64,000 nucleotides of DNA from Hymenobacter sp. GOD-10R (GCF_035609205.1 NZ_CP141184.1:6190501-6254500), one strand, 5' to 3'; shown: positions 35,531 through 45,105, counted from the stretch's first letter. The notes: generated by a model from the sequence alone, not told the origin. Program-made: numbers and translations.

Positions 35531-37163
35531 ATTTAGCTCGCGCTAGCTGTTGCCAATCTACTGGCTCTTTAAGGGCGGCCGCAGCAGGCATCTGCTTCTT
35601 AGCGAACAGTGCCTCAATAAAGATCATGTCAGCATCACGGTTCATGCCTGCAGCGGCTACAACACGGTCGCCTTGCGTGTACAGCGCCAGAAAGTCTTGC
35701 TTGCTCACGTCGCCGTGGTACATGATGGTATCGTAGTGTTCGGCATGGCCCGCATAGCGTAGGCTTTTGCCGTACTGCTGCGTCCAGAAGAACGGCGTGG
35801 TGTTGTATAGTTCTTGCCGACCTAGCATGTTCAGGGCGGCCACACGGCCATGCTGCTGCGCCAGACGCCAGTGTTCAATGCGCGTCGATTTTCCCGTAGC
35901 GGCCAACGGAAAATGTGCAATGTCGCCGGCGGCATAAATGTTGGGAGCGGCTTGCAAGTATTCATCTACGCGCAGGCCGCCGTCTTTTTCTAGTTCAAAG
36001 GCTAATTGCAGAAAATAGGTAGCGGGCCGCACACCGACCCCCAGCACCACCAGATCGGCAGGAAACAGTTGCCCGGTTTTCAGCCGCACGCCAGTCACGT
36101 GGTTCTTCTCCCCGACCAATTCCGCTACTTCCGCTTCGGCCGCGAAGGCAACACCCTTCTCTTGGTGTAGCTGCCGAAACATGGCGCCTATTTCTGGACC
36201 TAGCACTTTCAAGAACGGCTCCTTTTCGTGCGCAACCACTGTTACGTGGCGCTCTGCATTAATCAAGCTGCTCGCCACTTCCATCCCGATGAAGCTAGCG
36301 CCGATAATGACGACCTGACGAGCACTCCCGGCCATTCGCAGAATTTTGTTTGCGTCAGTTTGTGCGCGCAGGATTAGCACGCCCGACAGTTCGTGGCCAG
36401 GTAAAGTGGGCAATGAATTTGGCGTGGAGCCGGGCGCCAACAGCAGCTTATCGAAAGCTAGGTTGGGGCGACCCGCTAGTTGCAACTCCTGCTTTTTGCG
36501 GTCGAGGCCGATAACGCTGGTATTGGTGAGCAGCTCGATGCGGTGCCGCTCGTAGAAAGCAGGTTGGCGCAGAGGTAGGTTTTCGGGCTTTGCTTTGCCG
36601 GCTAGGTAGGCTTTGCTCAGCTTAGTACGGTCATAGGGCTCAAACTCGTCTGCCGTTACCACTATCAAACGCCCCGCGAAACCTTCCGTGCGCAGGGTTT
36701 GAGCCGCATATTGCCCGGCTGCTCCTCCTCCCACTATCACAAACGTGCGCTCATCGACGTGCCTAGCTTCTGCTTCCTCAGGAAGCGCACCGCCTACTTC
36801 GGCCGTAGGCGTGGCATTCGCATCGTCTATGGAAGCCAGCGGGTTATCGGGTATCGTTACCCAGATCCGCCCATTCTCCTCACGCAGTTCGAAGGTTGGA
36901 AGGTTATCCAAGGCCGGTGGCTCGCAAAGGTGCCCATCGGCGACTCGGAAGCAGGCGTGATGCCATGGGCATATGAGTCGCCCATCTACAATCTTTCCTT
37001 TCTCGAGCGGAGCTCCGTAGTGTGGGCAGTGCGCCGCAAAAGCTAGGTATTGGCCTTCATGGCGCACCAAGAGAACAGGAGAGCCGTCGTTAGGCGTTGG
37101 GAAAGTGCGGAGTTCACCTTCTTGCAAGGCATCAACAGGGGCTAGGTTTAGATCAGTGGGCAT
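35529..37163 (-). CDS. Rieske-FAD oxidoreductase (AIF/rubredoxin-reductase-like)
   Basis: A 544-residue fusion. Residues 1-110 form a Rieske [2Fe-2S] domain with CPHYGAPL and CPWHHACF ligands. From about residue 135 comes a pyridine nucleotide-disulfide oxidoreductase with two dinucleotide-binding motifs (VGGGAAGQYAAQ and IGASFIGMEVA) and the FAD motif NIYAAGDIAHF. This layout matches AIFM3-like proteins and ferredoxin reductases that move electrons from NAD(P)H. The cofactors are inferred from the motifs; the acceptor is unknown. There is no signal peptide, so it is cytoplasmic. It is monocistronic, ending on the 26-bp hairpin. Confidence 0.9.
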   Translation of the reverse strand: MPTDLNLAPVDALQEGELRTFPTPNDGSPVLLVRHEGQYLAFAAHCPHYGAPLEKGKIVDGRLICPWHHACFRVADGHLCEPPALDNLPTFELREENGRIWVTIPDNPLASIDDANATPTAEVGGALPEEAEARHVDERTFVIVGGGAAGQYAAQTLRTEGFAGRLIVVTADEFEPYDRTKLSKAYLAGKAKPENLPLRQPAFYERHRIELLTNTSVIGLDRKKQELQLAGRPNLAFDKLLLAPGSTPNSLPTLPGHELSGVLILRAQTDANKILRMAGSARQVVIIGASFIGMEVASSLINAERHVTVVAHEKEPFLKVLGPEIGAMFRQLHQEKGVAFAAEAEVAELVGEKNHVTGVRLKTGQLFPADLVVLGVGVRPATYFLQLAFELEKDGGLRVDEYLQAAPNIYAAGDIAHFPLAATGKSTRIEHWRLAQQHGRVAALNMLGRQELYNTTPFFWTQQYGKSLRYAGHAEHYDTIMYHGDVSKQDFLALYTQGDRVVAAAGMNRDADMIFIEALFAKKQMPAAAALKEPVDWQQLARAK

Positions 37164-37282
37164 GGGGCGGGAAGAAAGCTCGTCACTTACCTACACAACG
37201 CACAGAGCCTCGACCAGGTTGGGTTGACTTACGTAGTAAATCATACTGATCTTCCCACCTCTATTCACCTTACTCCTAGCTT

Positions 37283-37528
37283 ATGTCCGATTACACGCCG
37301 ATCAGCTGTTCCTTCTACGATGAGCTGGAAGCGCTGGCTACCAAGCACCAGCATTGCACTTTGGTTTACCGCACCGAGCGCGACACGCCGCCTATCACTT
37401 ATCAAGGCGTTATCGCCGACCTCTTCATCAAAGAAAAAGTAGAGTACTTGCGCCTCTCAGATGGCTTCGAGCTACGACTTGACGCGCTGCTAGCCGTCGA
37501 CAACAAAGAACTCAGAAATTATTGCTAG
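37283..37528 (+). CDS. rof: Rof-like Rho-binding antiterminator
   Basis: An 81-residue protein matching the Rof/YaeO family: YTPISCSFYDELEALATKH at the N-terminus, VYRTERDT, and the ending VEYLRLSDGFELRLDALLAVD. In Escherichia coli, Rof binds transcription factor Rho and inhibits termination. The family is small (about 80 residues) and the length fits. Function in Bacteroidota is not well studied, and Rho itself is outside this window. A plus-strand gene with ATG 37283 follows the divergent Rieske gene by 119 bases. Confidence 0.78.
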   Translation: MSDYTPISCSFYDELEALATKHQHCTLVYRTERDTPPITYQGVIADLFIKEKVEYLRLSDGFELRLDALLAVDNKELRNYC

Positions 37529-37588
37529 CTACTGCTTGCTGCTCAATCTGGGCTGTCCACCCAGCCATACAACAGGTGCTGCTTAACT

Positions 37589-37630
37589 ACTGAGGCCTGG
37601 TTCAACCTACTGTTGAACCAGGCCTCAGTG
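37589..37630. terminator. Bidirectional terminator between rof-like gene and asnS
   Basis: A perfect 18-bp stem, ACTGAGGCCTGGTTCAAC (37589-37606) with 37612-37629, and a 5-base loop, between converging genes. T runs are weak on both sides, but the stem is very stable. Confidence 0.75.
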
Positions 37631-37650
37631 TTTATCAATTGGCAAAGCGC

Positions 37651-39045
37651 TTAAAACTCGGCGTTCTTTGGGAAGCGTGGGAAAGGAATCACATCCCGGA
37701 TGTTGGCCATGCCCGTCACGAACAACACCAAACGCTCGAAACCTAGGCCAAAGCCAGCGTGCGGCGCTGAGCCAAAGCGGCGCAGATCCAGGTACCACCA
37801 TAGTTCCTCTTCGGGTACGTTCATCTGCTGCATGCGGGTACGCAGCTTCTCCAGATCCTCCTCGCGCTGCGAGCCCCCAATGATTTCGCCGATGCCCGGG
37901 AACAGCACGTCCATGGCGCGCACCGTGCGGTCGTCGTCGTTCAACTTCATGTAGAAGGCTTTGATATCCTTGGGATAATCGGTCAGGATAACGGGCTTCT
38001 TGAAATGCTTCTCCACGAGGTAGCGTTCATGCTCGCTCTGCAAGTCGGTGCCCCAGTCAACGGGGAACTCAAACTTCTGCTTGGCGGTCTTCAAAATCTC
38101 AACAGCCTCCGTGTAGGTCAGGCGCTGGAAGTCATTGTCGACCACAAACTGTAAGCGGCTGAGCAGTTCTTTGTCGTACTGCTCATTGAGGAACTTCAGA
38201 TCGTCGAGGCACTTCTCTAGGGCATAGCGCACGAGGTACTTCAGGAAATCCTCGGCTAGCTCCATGTTGTCTTGGAGGTCGTTGAACGCTACTTCCGGCT
38301 CAATCATCCAGAACTCGGCTAGGTGCCGGGCGGTGTTGGAGTTCTCAGCGCGGAACGTGGGGCCAAATGTGTAGATTTTACCTAGGGCAAGCGCCGCAAT
38401 TTCGCCTTCTAACTGCCCCGAAACCGTAAGATTTGTCTGCTTACCAAAAAAATCTTCGCCATAATCGACGGCGCCGCTCGCCGTGCGCGGCGGATGGTCG
38501 TCAGGCAGCGTAGTTACGCGAAACATTTGCCCCGCGCCCTCCGCATCGGAGCCTGTGATGATGGGCGTGTGGATATAATAAAACCCATGATCATTGAAGT
38601 ACTGATGGACGGCAAACGCCAACGCATGGCGCAAACGTAGCACCGCGCCGAAGGTGTTTGTGCGAGGACGTAAGTGAGCAATTTCGCGCAAAAATTCGAG
38701 CGAGTGGCCCTTCTTTTGCAACGGATATTGTTCGGGATCTGCTTTGCCAAGAACTTCTATTTCAGTGGCTTGCACTTCCACCGTTTGTCCCTTACCTTGT
38801 GAAGCAACTAGCTGACCGCGTACTGAAACGCAAGCTCCCGTAGCGACGTCTTTTAGCGTCTCTTCGGGGAATTTCTCCGCATCGGCTACGACCTGAAGAT
38901 TGTGGATTGTGGAGCCGTCGTTGACGGCGACAAACTGGACGTATTTATTACCCCGGCGAGTACGAACCCACCCTTTCACCACCACTTCACGCTCTAGCTC
39001 CTGACTCTGGAGCAGCGCTTGTACGCTTGACCTTCTGACGGACAT
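37651..39045 (-). CDS. asnS: Asparaginyl-tRNA synthetase
   Basis: A 464-residue class II aminoacyl-tRNA synthetase that charges tRNA-Asn. The N-terminal OB-fold anticodon-binding domain (residues 15-110) contains [20 protein letters not shown]. The catalytic domain follows with motif 2 near [19 protein letters not shown] and motif 3 [12 protein letters not shown]. The C-terminus, [12 protein letters not shown], is the usual ending for AsnS. The length is normal. It is a single gene with a TACCTTTG -7 box 34 bases before the ATG. Confidence 0.96.
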   Translation of the reverse strand: MSVRRSSVQALLQSQELEREVVVKGWVRTRRGNKYVQFVAVNDGSTIHNLQVVADAEKFPEETLKDVATGACVSVRGQLVASQGKGQTVEVQATEIEVLGKADPEQYPLQKKGHSLEFLREIAHLRPRTNTFGAVLRLRHALAFAVHQYFNDHGFYYIHTPIITGSDAEGAGQMFRVTTLPDDHPPRTASGAVDYGEDFFGKQTNLTVSGQLEGEIAALALGKIYTFGPTFRAENSNTARHLAEFWMIEPEVAFNDLQDNMELAEDFLKYLVRYALEKCLDDLKFLNEQYDKELLSRLQFVVDNDFQRLTYTEAVEILKTAKQKFEFPVDWGTDLQSEHERYLVEKHFKKPVILTDYPKDIKAFYMKLNDDDRTVRAMDVLFPGIGEIIGGSQREEDLEKLRTRMQQMNVPEEELWWYLDLRRFGSAPHAGFGLGFERLVLFVTGMANIRDVIPFPRFPKNAEF

Positions 39046-39078
39046 TGTACTAATCTTTAATGATTAACTTATAGAAAG

Positions 39079-39086
39079 CAAAGGTA
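39079..39086 (-). promoter_or_regulatory. -7 box of asnS
   Basis: On the minus strand this reads TACCTTTG, a perfect match to TAnnTTTG, 34 bases upstream of the asnS ATG. A -33 element was not clear. Confidence 0.45.
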
Positions 39087-39168
39087 GGAGTTTTAAAAAG
39101 CCACGGAACATAGAAATTACGCTACATTTTGACCAACTTTTTTATCCCAACTGAAGTACAGGAAAAGC

Positions 39169-39176
39169 TATCTTTG
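39169..39176 (+). promoter_or_regulatory. -7 box of rpoN
   Basis: TATCTTTG, a perfect TAnnTTTG match, lies 47 bases before the rpoN ATG. There is no TTG at the usual distance upstream. Confidence 0.45.
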
Positions 39177-39222
39177 AGCTACTGCCGTTTCATTCTGGCG
39201 AGATTATAGGCGTTTTTTAGTT

Positions 39223-40791
39223 ATGCAAAGACTTGACATGAAGCAGCTTCTCTCGCAGAAGCTGTCTCCGCAACAGATACAATTTATTAAGCTGCTCCAG
39301 ATTCCGACGGCAGAATTAGAGACGCGTATCAAGGAAGAATTAGAGCTGAACCCGGCGCTGGAAGAAGGCGACGAGAACGATGACTTGGAAGAGCAAGACC
39401 GGGATGATTCGGACGACGCCGAGGACTATGATGACCCCGATTCAGAGTTTGATAACGACGATAATACGCTCGACGAAGACTTCGATGACCGGGGAGAGGA
39501 ACAGCCCGAAGTAGATCTGTCGAAAGACGATGACCGGACGGAAACAAAAGATACCGACGACCTCGACCTAGGTGATTATATCAACGACGACGAAATAGCC
39601 GGCTATAAGATGCAGGGCGACGGCCCCGGCGACTCGGACGATGACCGCGAGATGCCGCTGGCAGATACGGGAGGCTCTCTCATCGACAGCCTCATGGATC
39701 AGCTGAGCTTCGCGGGCCTTGATGACAAGCAGACGGCCATTGGTCGACAGCTCATCGGCTCCATCGACAATGATGGCTACATCCGCCGTGACCTATCAGC
39801 TATTGCCAACGACCTAGCTTTCTCCCAGAACATTGAAGCAGCGCCAGGCGAAATTGAAGGCGTGTTGCACGTCGTGCAGAGCTTCGACCCGCCCGGTATT
39901 GGAGCCCGCGACTTGCGCGAGTGTCTGTTGTTGCAACTAGAGCGTCGTCCGCAAGATGAAGTAACGGAAGCCGCCGAGCGCATCTTGCTGGAGTGCTACG
40001 ACGAGTTTACTAAGAAGCATTACCCGCGCATTCAGCAAAAGCTAGACCTAGAAGACGATGAGCTGAAGGAAGCTATTGCGTTGATCCTGAAGCTTAACCC
40101 TAAGCCCGGCGGAACGGGACCCGTGGGGATGGGCAAGGTGCAGTACGTTATTCCTGACTTCATTCTGAGCAACGACAACGGCGTGCTCAACCTCACGCTG
40201 AACTCGCGCAATGCGCCTGATCTGCGGGTAGCTCCGGCTTACACCGAGATGTTTCAGGCCTACGACAAGGCGTCGAAGAAGGACAAAAAGATGAAAGAGG
40301 CCGTCACGTTTGTGAAGCAAAAGCTCGACGCGGCCCGCTGGTTTATCGATGCCATCCGGCAACGGCAGCAGACGCTCCTTCGCACTATGGACGCCATCGT
40401 GCGCTACCAACGCGACTTCTTCCTCGAAGGCGACGAAAGCCGGCTTCGCCCGATGATTTTGAAGGACATTGCCCAGGAAATTAATATGGACATCTCGACT
40501 GTCAGTCGGGTAGCCAATAGCAAATCGGTGCAGACGGAGTTCGGGATCTATCCTTTGAAGTACTTCTTCTCCGAAGGTATTGCTACCGATTCGGGCGAAG
40601 ATGCTTCCTCACGTGAGGTGAAACACATTCTGAAGGAAATCATCGATGGCGAGAGCAAAGGGCGCCCTCTCTCCGACGACAAGTTGGAAAAGATGCTGAA
40701 TGCCCGCGGCTATAATATCGCCCGCCGTACCGTTGCAAAATACCGAGAGCAGTTGAATATTCCGGTGGCCCGCCTCCGACGCGAGCTGTAA
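39223..40791 (+). CDS. rpoN: RNA polymerase sigma-54 factor
   Basis: A 522-residue sigma-54. Region I (residues 1-50) is the Gln/Leu-rich activator-contact domain (LSQKLSPQQIQFIKLLQIP). Region II is very acidic (about 50-150, many Asp). The core-binding domain spans about 160-350, a helix-turn-helix lies near 424 (DISTVSRVANSKSV), and the RpoN box ARRTVAKYRE (500-509) contacts the -24 element. The sigma factor needs an AAA+ activator, none of which is encoded in the window. It ends in a hairpin terminator at 40819-40874. Confidence 0.96.
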   Translation: MQRLDMKQLLSQKLSPQQIQFIKLLQIPTAELETRIKEELELNPALEEGDENDDLEEQDRDDSDDAEDYDDPDSEFDNDDNTLDEDFDDRGEEQPEVDLSKDDDRTETKDTDDLDLGDYINDDEIAGYKMQGDGPGDSDDDREMPLADTGGSLIDSLMDQLSFAGLDDKQTAIGRQLIGSIDNDGYIRRDLSAIANDLAFSQNIEAAPGEIEGVLHVVQSFDPPGIGARDLRECLLLQLERRPQDEVTEAAERILLECYDEFTKKHYPRIQQKLDLEDDELKEAIALILKLNPKPGGTGPVGMGKVQYVIPDFILSNDNGVLNLTLNSRNAPDLRVAPAYTEMFQAYDKASKKDKKMKEAVTFVKQKLDAARWFIDAIRQRQQTLLRTMDAIVRYQRDFFLEGDESRLRPMILKDIAQEINMDISTVSRVANSKSVQTEFGIYPLKYFFSEGIATDSGEDASSREVKHILKEIIDGESKGRPLSDDKLEKMLNARGYNIARRTVAKYREQLNIPVARLRREL

Positions 40792-40818
40792 CGGGCAAGA
40801 CGTTGCTTACTCAAGTAG

Positions 40819-40874
40819 AAGCTAGCTTTTATTCTCTCCACGCCACAAGCCAGAGAATAAGAGCTAGCTTTTTT
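40819..40874 (+). terminator. Terminator of rpoN
   Basis: A 19-bp stem with one mismatch (40819-40837 with 40852-40870) that includes AGCTAGCTT in both arms, followed by a T run to 40874. Confidence 0.85.
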
Positions 40875-41054
40875 GTTGCTGGGCTTGAAGACGACAAGGA
40901 CGTTTTCTGCTTGCCGTAAATAATTTGCTATTACAGCATAATAAGCCTAGTTCTGGTAGATGAATATAGGATTTAAGTCATTAAATTTGTAAAGATTCAT
41001 TGCCTATTTGTATCATTCACATCGCTGCCGCGAATCACGCTACGCCTAGGGTCC

Positions 41055-41062
41055 TATCTTTA
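41055..41062 (+). promoter_or_regulatory. Possible -7 box for the PAP2-like gene
   Basis: TATCTTTA, one base from TAnnTTTG, 27 bases before the GTG start codon. Confidence 0.35.
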
Positions 41063-41088
41063 CCAGCCTCTTACTTCCTGCTTCTCCT

Positions 41089-41721
41089 GTGTCTCGTCCG
41101 TTAGCGACAGCCTTATCAGCGGCTTTTCATCCGCTGCTGGTCCCCTCGTACCTTTTTTACATCATTTGCTATCAGTTACCAGGGGTGATTTTGCGGCCAC
41201 TCATGCCCGATCGTTGGGTAGTCTTAGCCGTTGCTTTCGTATTTACTTTTCTATTGCCTTCGCTGCTGACGGCTACCTTGCACTGGTTAGGCCGAGTAGA
41301 ATCCATTACGCTGCCTGACCGCCGGCACCGGCCGCTCCCTTTTCTGCTGACCGCCATCTGCTTCGCGGCAGCGACGCTCATGTTTCAACATGAACGTGAC
41401 GCCTTCGACCCGCTGCTGATGCACATGATGGCGGGCATGACCGTAGCCGTGCTGCTCACTTTTCTCATTTCATTGCGGTGGAAGATTAGTGCTCATACCG
41501 TTGGAGTGGGCGGGGCAGTAGGCTTTCTTTCTGTGTTGCAAATGAGTGCTTTGTCAGGTGAGTCGGGCGTTTGGTGGCTAGTAAGCATGATCTTGCTGAC
41601 GGGCGCCGTCATGAGCGCACGCCTCGCTTTAAACGCCCATACTTCCGCGCAGGTGTGGGCCGGCCTGACCCTAGGTGTGGGCGTTGTGCTTGGCTTTGGC
41701 CTGGGCCTAACGCTTGGCTGA
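41089..41721 (+). CDS. PAP2-like membrane protein with altered active site
   Basis: A 210-residue protein with about six transmembrane segments and a GTG start (41089). The C-terminal half resembles the PAP2 phosphatase fold: KISAHTVGVGGAVG takes the place of the PSGH motif, and SARLALNAHTSAQVWAG stands for SR-x5-H-x3-D. The usual Asp is Gln, and the first KxxxxxxRP motif is not evident. It may therefore be a non-phosphatase relative, a type seen repeatedly in Bacteroidota. Its TGA stop ends at 41721, directly next to the kmo stop, without a single base between them. Confidence 0.65.
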   Translation: MSRPLATALSAAFHPLLVPSYLFYIICYQLPGVILRPLMPDRWVVLAVAFVFTFLLPSLLTATLHWLGRVESITLPDRRHRPLPFLLTAICFAAATLMFQHERDAFDPLLMHMMAGMTVAVLLTFLISLRWKISAHTVGVGGAVGFLSVLQMSALSGESGVWWLVSMILLTGAVMSARLALNAHTSAQVWAGLTLGVGVVLGFGLGLTLG

Positions 41722-43116
41722 TTACGCCATACTAGCGAGTTCCTGCTGCACGAGTGTTTGCACGGCCGGCTGGTCGTAATCCGCTTCGTTCTGAATGTGC
41801 GGCATCAAGCGTTGCATTACTTGTTCCTGGCGTTGCCCGTTGGCCCAAGCATCTGCGTACGGTGTGCTCGAGAACGTAACCTGCGTGTACAGCGGCACCC
41901 ATTGATCAGGATATTGGGCCGAAATCTTGCTCTCTATTTTCTTGCGCAGCAAAAAGCGCGGATCGGCTACCCGGTCGCGCATCTCTTCAAAGTTGTACAC
42001 GGCTAGGTCGGCCATTGCATCGGCATTGGGCTTGCGCAGCCGTTGAAATTCCGCAAAGATTGTCTGCCAGTCGCTACCGTACTGATCGAGCAAGTCGTCG
42101 AGTACCGAGCAATCTTCGAAGCCAGCGTTCATGCCTTGGCCGTAGAAGGGAACAATCGCGTGGGAAGCATCGCCGAGCAGCAGCACCTCATCGGCTACCG
42201 ACCACGGATAGCAGCGGATGGTCACCAAAGAACTCGTTGGGTTCTGAAAAAAGTCTTTTTCCAACTCTGGCATCAACGGCAAAGCATCAGGGAAGACCTC
42301 CGCGAAGAACGCCCGAACCTCTGTTCCAGTTTGCAAGGTGGCAAAAGACTTTGCGCCTTCGTAGGGGAAAAATAGTGTGCAGTTAAACGAGCCATCCAGG
42401 TTAGGCAATGCAATCATCATGTACTGGCCCCTAGGCCAGATGTGCAGCGCATTTTTTTCCAGGAGCCACGTTCCATCGGCACCAGCCTCGATGGTTAGTT
42501 CCTTGTAGCCGTAGTCGAGATACTGCTGTGAGTAGTCGAACCGCTCCGTTTTCTGCATGGCGCTGCGCACGGCAGAATAAGCTCCGTCAACACCAAATAG
42601 ATGACGAAAAGGACGGGTTTCTTCCTGACCGGTCAGGGTATCGCGCAACACGACGTTTCGGTTGTGCAGATCGACCAATTGGCACTTTTGGTTGAAGTGT
42701 AAGCTGATGCGCGATTCTGCTTCGGTCAGGTCCAATAAAGCGCGGTTCAAGCCGTCGCGCGACACCGAGTAAATGGCTTGATTATCCTTCCCGTAAGGCT
42801 GGTAGGTAAGACGGCCTTGCTGGTCATGCATCACCCGTTGGTACATGGGGATAGCTACGGGTCGAATCTGTTCACTGATACCGACACCTTCTAATGCCCG
42901 CCATCCCCGATCAGACAAAGCTAGGTTGATGGAGCGCCCCTCCGTGGTTTTGCTGATCCGCCGCGGGTCGGAGCGCCGATCATAGATGTCTACGGGGTAG
43001 CCGCGACGTGCCAAATACAGAGCAGCCAACGTCCCTACCAAGCCGCCTCCCATGACAGTAAGGGGTTCAGGTTGGGAAGAAGGTACAGAATCGGGAAACG
43101 CGGAAAGAGTGGACAT
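41722..43116 (-). CDS. kmo: Kynurenine 3-monooxygenase
   Basis: A 464-residue FAD-dependent hydroxylase that converts kynurenine to 3-hydroxykynurenine with NADPH and oxygen. The FAD-binding GGGLVG (23-28) is at the N-terminus, and the KTTEGRSINLALSDRGW block is typical of KMO. GDASHAIVPFYGQGMNAGFEDC (about residue 310) is the second FAD motif. It is the first of three kynurenine-pathway genes, all on the minus strand between 41.7 and 48.4 kb, but not contiguous. Tryptophan 2,3-dioxygenase and formamidase are not seen. The C-terminus is short and lacks the long membrane anchor of the eukaryotic enzyme. Confidence 0.94.
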   Translation of the reverse strand: MSTLSAFPDSVPSSQPEPLTVMGGGLVGTLAALYLARRGYPVDIYDRRSDPRRISKTTEGRSINLALSDRGWRALEGVGISEQIRPVAIPMYQRVMHDQQGRLTYQPYGKDNQAIYSVSRDGLNRALLDLTEAESRISLHFNQKCQLVDLHNRNVVLRDTLTGQEETRPFRHLFGVDGAYSAVRSAMQKTERFDYSQQYLDYGYKELTIEAGADGTWLLEKNALHIWPRGQYMMIALPNLDGSFNCTLFFPYEGAKSFATLQTGTEVRAFFAEVFPDALPLMPELEKDFFQNPTSSLVTIRCYPWSVADEVLLLGDASHAIVPFYGQGMNAGFEDCSVLDDLLDQYGSDWQTIFAEFQRLRKPNADAMADLAVYNFEEMRDRVADPRFLLRKKIESKISAQYPDQWVPLYTQVTFSSTPYADAWANGQRQEQVMQRLMPHIQNEADYDQPAVQTLVQQELASMA

Positions 43117-43623
43117 AAGAAAGCTGAATCAGGACGGAAAGCAGAAAAAGGACTCAAAAAAGCTTATACGACGAATAGATGCACTTTATTAAACTGGTGA
43201 AAAGCCAAGTTGATCGGGGAAGGCACCTAGGTTGGTCGGATTCGCTGAACGGTATAAAAGTTGGGGGCTAGCTTTGTTACTATAGTGTGAAAGTATTGAA
43301 TTAAGTCAACGTCATGATTAAGTCCCGCCTCGCAACCGCCACCCATTTTTGCAAAAAACTCATGCGTCCTAGAAAAATCAGCATCCGCCACAACAAGCAG
43401 GCGTCTCGTGCTGAGTTGCTTTCTGCTAGCACGAGCCTCGCCCCGACGTCCCATCCTTTTGTCACTGCAGTACAGTTACCGTTCAATGCTACGTTGCTGC
43501 GCATTGGCGACTATTTGCTTGGCGAGCCAGATTGCCCTTCGCTGTACGGCCACCCAGAAATTCGTTACTAACCAGCATGAGAAGCGGGCGAATATTCATA
43601 CTTAGATTACCAGATTCTAATAC
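43117..43623. other. Intergenic region with one doubtful small frame
   Basis: This 507-bp gap between kmo and the AlkB gene contains short open frames on both strands. Only one (43314-43571) is preceded by promoter-like sequence and is listed separately. No RNA gene or terminator was recognised. Confidence 0.35.
43314..43571 (+). CDS. Doubtful small hypothetical protein
   Basis: An 85-residue frame with an ATG start, rich in Ser, Arg and Ala and with no recognised domain. Upstream, TTTG (about 43275) and TATTGAAT (about 43293) could be a promoter. Two open frames on the minus strand overlap the same bases, which is a warning that none may be real. Confidence 0.25.
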   Translation: MIKSRLATATHFCKKLMRPRKISIRHNKQASRAELLSASTSLAPTSHPFVTAVQLPFNATLLRIGDYLLGEPDCPSLYGHPEIRY

Positions 43624-44220
43624 CTAGCTTGTAATACGACGAAAGGTCAAATTGAGGCGTGGTGCCACAGAGACGGCCGTTTTAGGTACTGCATGCAGCC
43701 AACGATCCTGAGTAGACCCACGCATCAGCAGCAAGCTCCCAGTGCCGAGCGCTAGCGTCAGGGCCTGATGGTGAGTGCGCTGCGGGTCGCGCGGCTTGAG
43801 CCGAAAGTTGCGAGTTGCTCCCAAACTTACTGAAGCAATAGTTGGCGTCGGACCTAGTTCCGGTTCGTTATCGGCATGCCAACCCATACTATCTTGCCCA
43901 GAGCGGTATAGATTAAGCAGAACACTATTGAAGCTGCATTCGGCTGCAGCTTCTACGCGCTGCCGGATTCCCTGCAAGGCAGGAGTCCAAGTCTGAGGAG
44001 CTAGCTTCAATCCGGAATACTGGTAGTTTGCGGTAGGGTCGCCGTGCCAAGCGGTAAGCCGTGGCTGCATTACTTCTTTCCCGAAGAGCTTGATTGGCTC
44101 TTGCCGCCAGCAGATGGTTTCCGTCAGCTCAACCAGTAACGCTTCAGCTTCTGCAGGCGCCAGGAAACTAGCGTCTAGCAGCACCTCCGCGTCGGGTAAG
44201 GGCAAAAGCGTGAGCGGCAT
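43624..44220 (-). CDS. alkB: AlkB-type alkylated-DNA dioxygenase
   Basis: A 198-residue 2-oxoglutarate/Fe(II)-dependent dioxygenase of the AlkB family (closest in layout to ALKBH2/3-type short proteins), which repairs 1-methyladenine and 3-methylcytosine by oxidative demethylation. The iron ligands are His115 and Asp117 (GWHADNEPELG) and His176 (WLHAVPK), and the 2-oxoglutarate-binding RLNLTFR sequence (188-194) holds the two arginines. The length fits. It sits between kmo and a membrane-protein gene, without functional connection to either. Confidence 0.9.
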   Translation of the reverse strand: MPLTLLPLPDAEVLLDASFLAPAEAEALLVELTETICWRQEPIKLFGKEVMQPRLTAWHGDPTANYQYSGLKLAPQTWTPALQGIRQRVEAAAECSFNSVLLNLYRSGQDSMGWHADNEPELGPTPTIASVSLGATRNFRLKPRDPQRTHHQALTLALGTGSLLLMRGSTQDRWLHAVPKTAVSVAPRLNLTFRRITS

Positions 44221-44351
44221 TAAAGAAGTAATAAGGAAGTGTAATTATCCACCTGGGCGGCTACAAGGCACCCTAAACAGAGCCCTTGTAGCTACTATTC
44301 CTGTTTGCCTGCATGGGCTACGTAATAGCTATGGCAAAATAAACGTCCGGT

Positions 44352-45020
44352 TTACTGCCCCGATATGGCCGGCATCAGCTGCGTAATATGCTGGGCAACA
44401 AACGCCAGAAGACCAATTTTCACTACCGAGCATATCACAAAGGGAATCAACCAGTTGCGGGTTTGATAGGTATAGGTGCGTACATAACGCGGCCAAAACC
44501 AAAAGATGTAGGCAATAATAGCCGGCAAATCGAACAAGCTGAGCACCCACGTGCTCAAACCGTGGCGCTGAACCAGCCAACTTAGCAGCAACATGCCGCC
44601 GCCAAAGTACACGAGCACAAACAACCCTAAGCGCAGCATGGCCCCTGTGCGCCGCAGCTGGCGTAGGTTTAAGCCTAGCAGCACGCCGCCGGCCAGCATC
44701 GAGAAGAGCACTGAAAACCACGTAATGGTGACGGGCGAGTATAAGGTTGGCCCTTTTTCTTCTGGCTCAGCTTCGTCGGCGACGGTAGTATAAGTGCCAA
44801 CGCGCTGCTCCTCGGCATCTAGCCGCACCTGCTGCTCACGTACCCCTACTTCCAATGCCGGGCGTAGTGCCGCGTCTTCGGGGTGGGGTTTACCCCGACG
44901 CGTTAATTCGTCTAGGGCGGCTATCACCGCATCATCGCGATACTCTGCTCGTGCGGTTACATACCGTTGCAACTCAGCATCAGTCTTGAGCGCCATTTTT
45001 GCCGCATATTCTTCGGCCAT
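44352..45020 (-). CDS. Membrane protein of unknown function with soluble N-terminal part
   Basis: A 222-residue protein. The first 90 residues are charged and helical (KMALKTDAELQRYVTARAEY, then a Glu-rich stretch), followed by four transmembrane segments at about 97-118, 127-148, 160-180 and 196-215. The segment ELQRYVTARAEYRDDAVIAALDELTRRG resembles short helical repeats seen in many Bacteroidota proteins of unknown role. No catalytic motif is visible. It is transcribed toward the AlkB gene, with a small hairpin (44260-44292) between them. Confidence 0.65.
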   Translation of the reverse strand: MAEEYAAKMALKTDAELQRYVTARAEYRDDAVIAALDELTRRGKPHPEDAALRPALEVGVREQQVRLDAEEQRVGTYTTVADEAEPEEKGPTLYSPVTITWFSVLFSMLAGGVLLGLNLRQLRRTGAMLRLGLFVLVYFGGGMLLLSWLVQRHGLSTWVLSLFDLPAIIAYIFWFWPRYVRTYTYQTRNWLIPFVICSVVKIGLLAFVAQHITQLMPAISGQ

Positions 45021-45105
45021 AAGAGTAGTTAGCGAACCAACAATTGAGTGAACACAATGGTGTTTACGTAAAACCCCGATAAAACTCCGATAATTCAGTG
45101 TGTAA

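Noticed and set aside
40792-41088. Possible tRNA or small RNA between rpoN and the PAP2-like gene
   Set aside because: Apart from the terminator, no cloverleaf arms or conserved T-loop sequence could be found.
44260-44292. A 9-bp hairpin between two minus-strand genes
   Set aside because: There is no U-tract in either direction, so it was not called a terminator.
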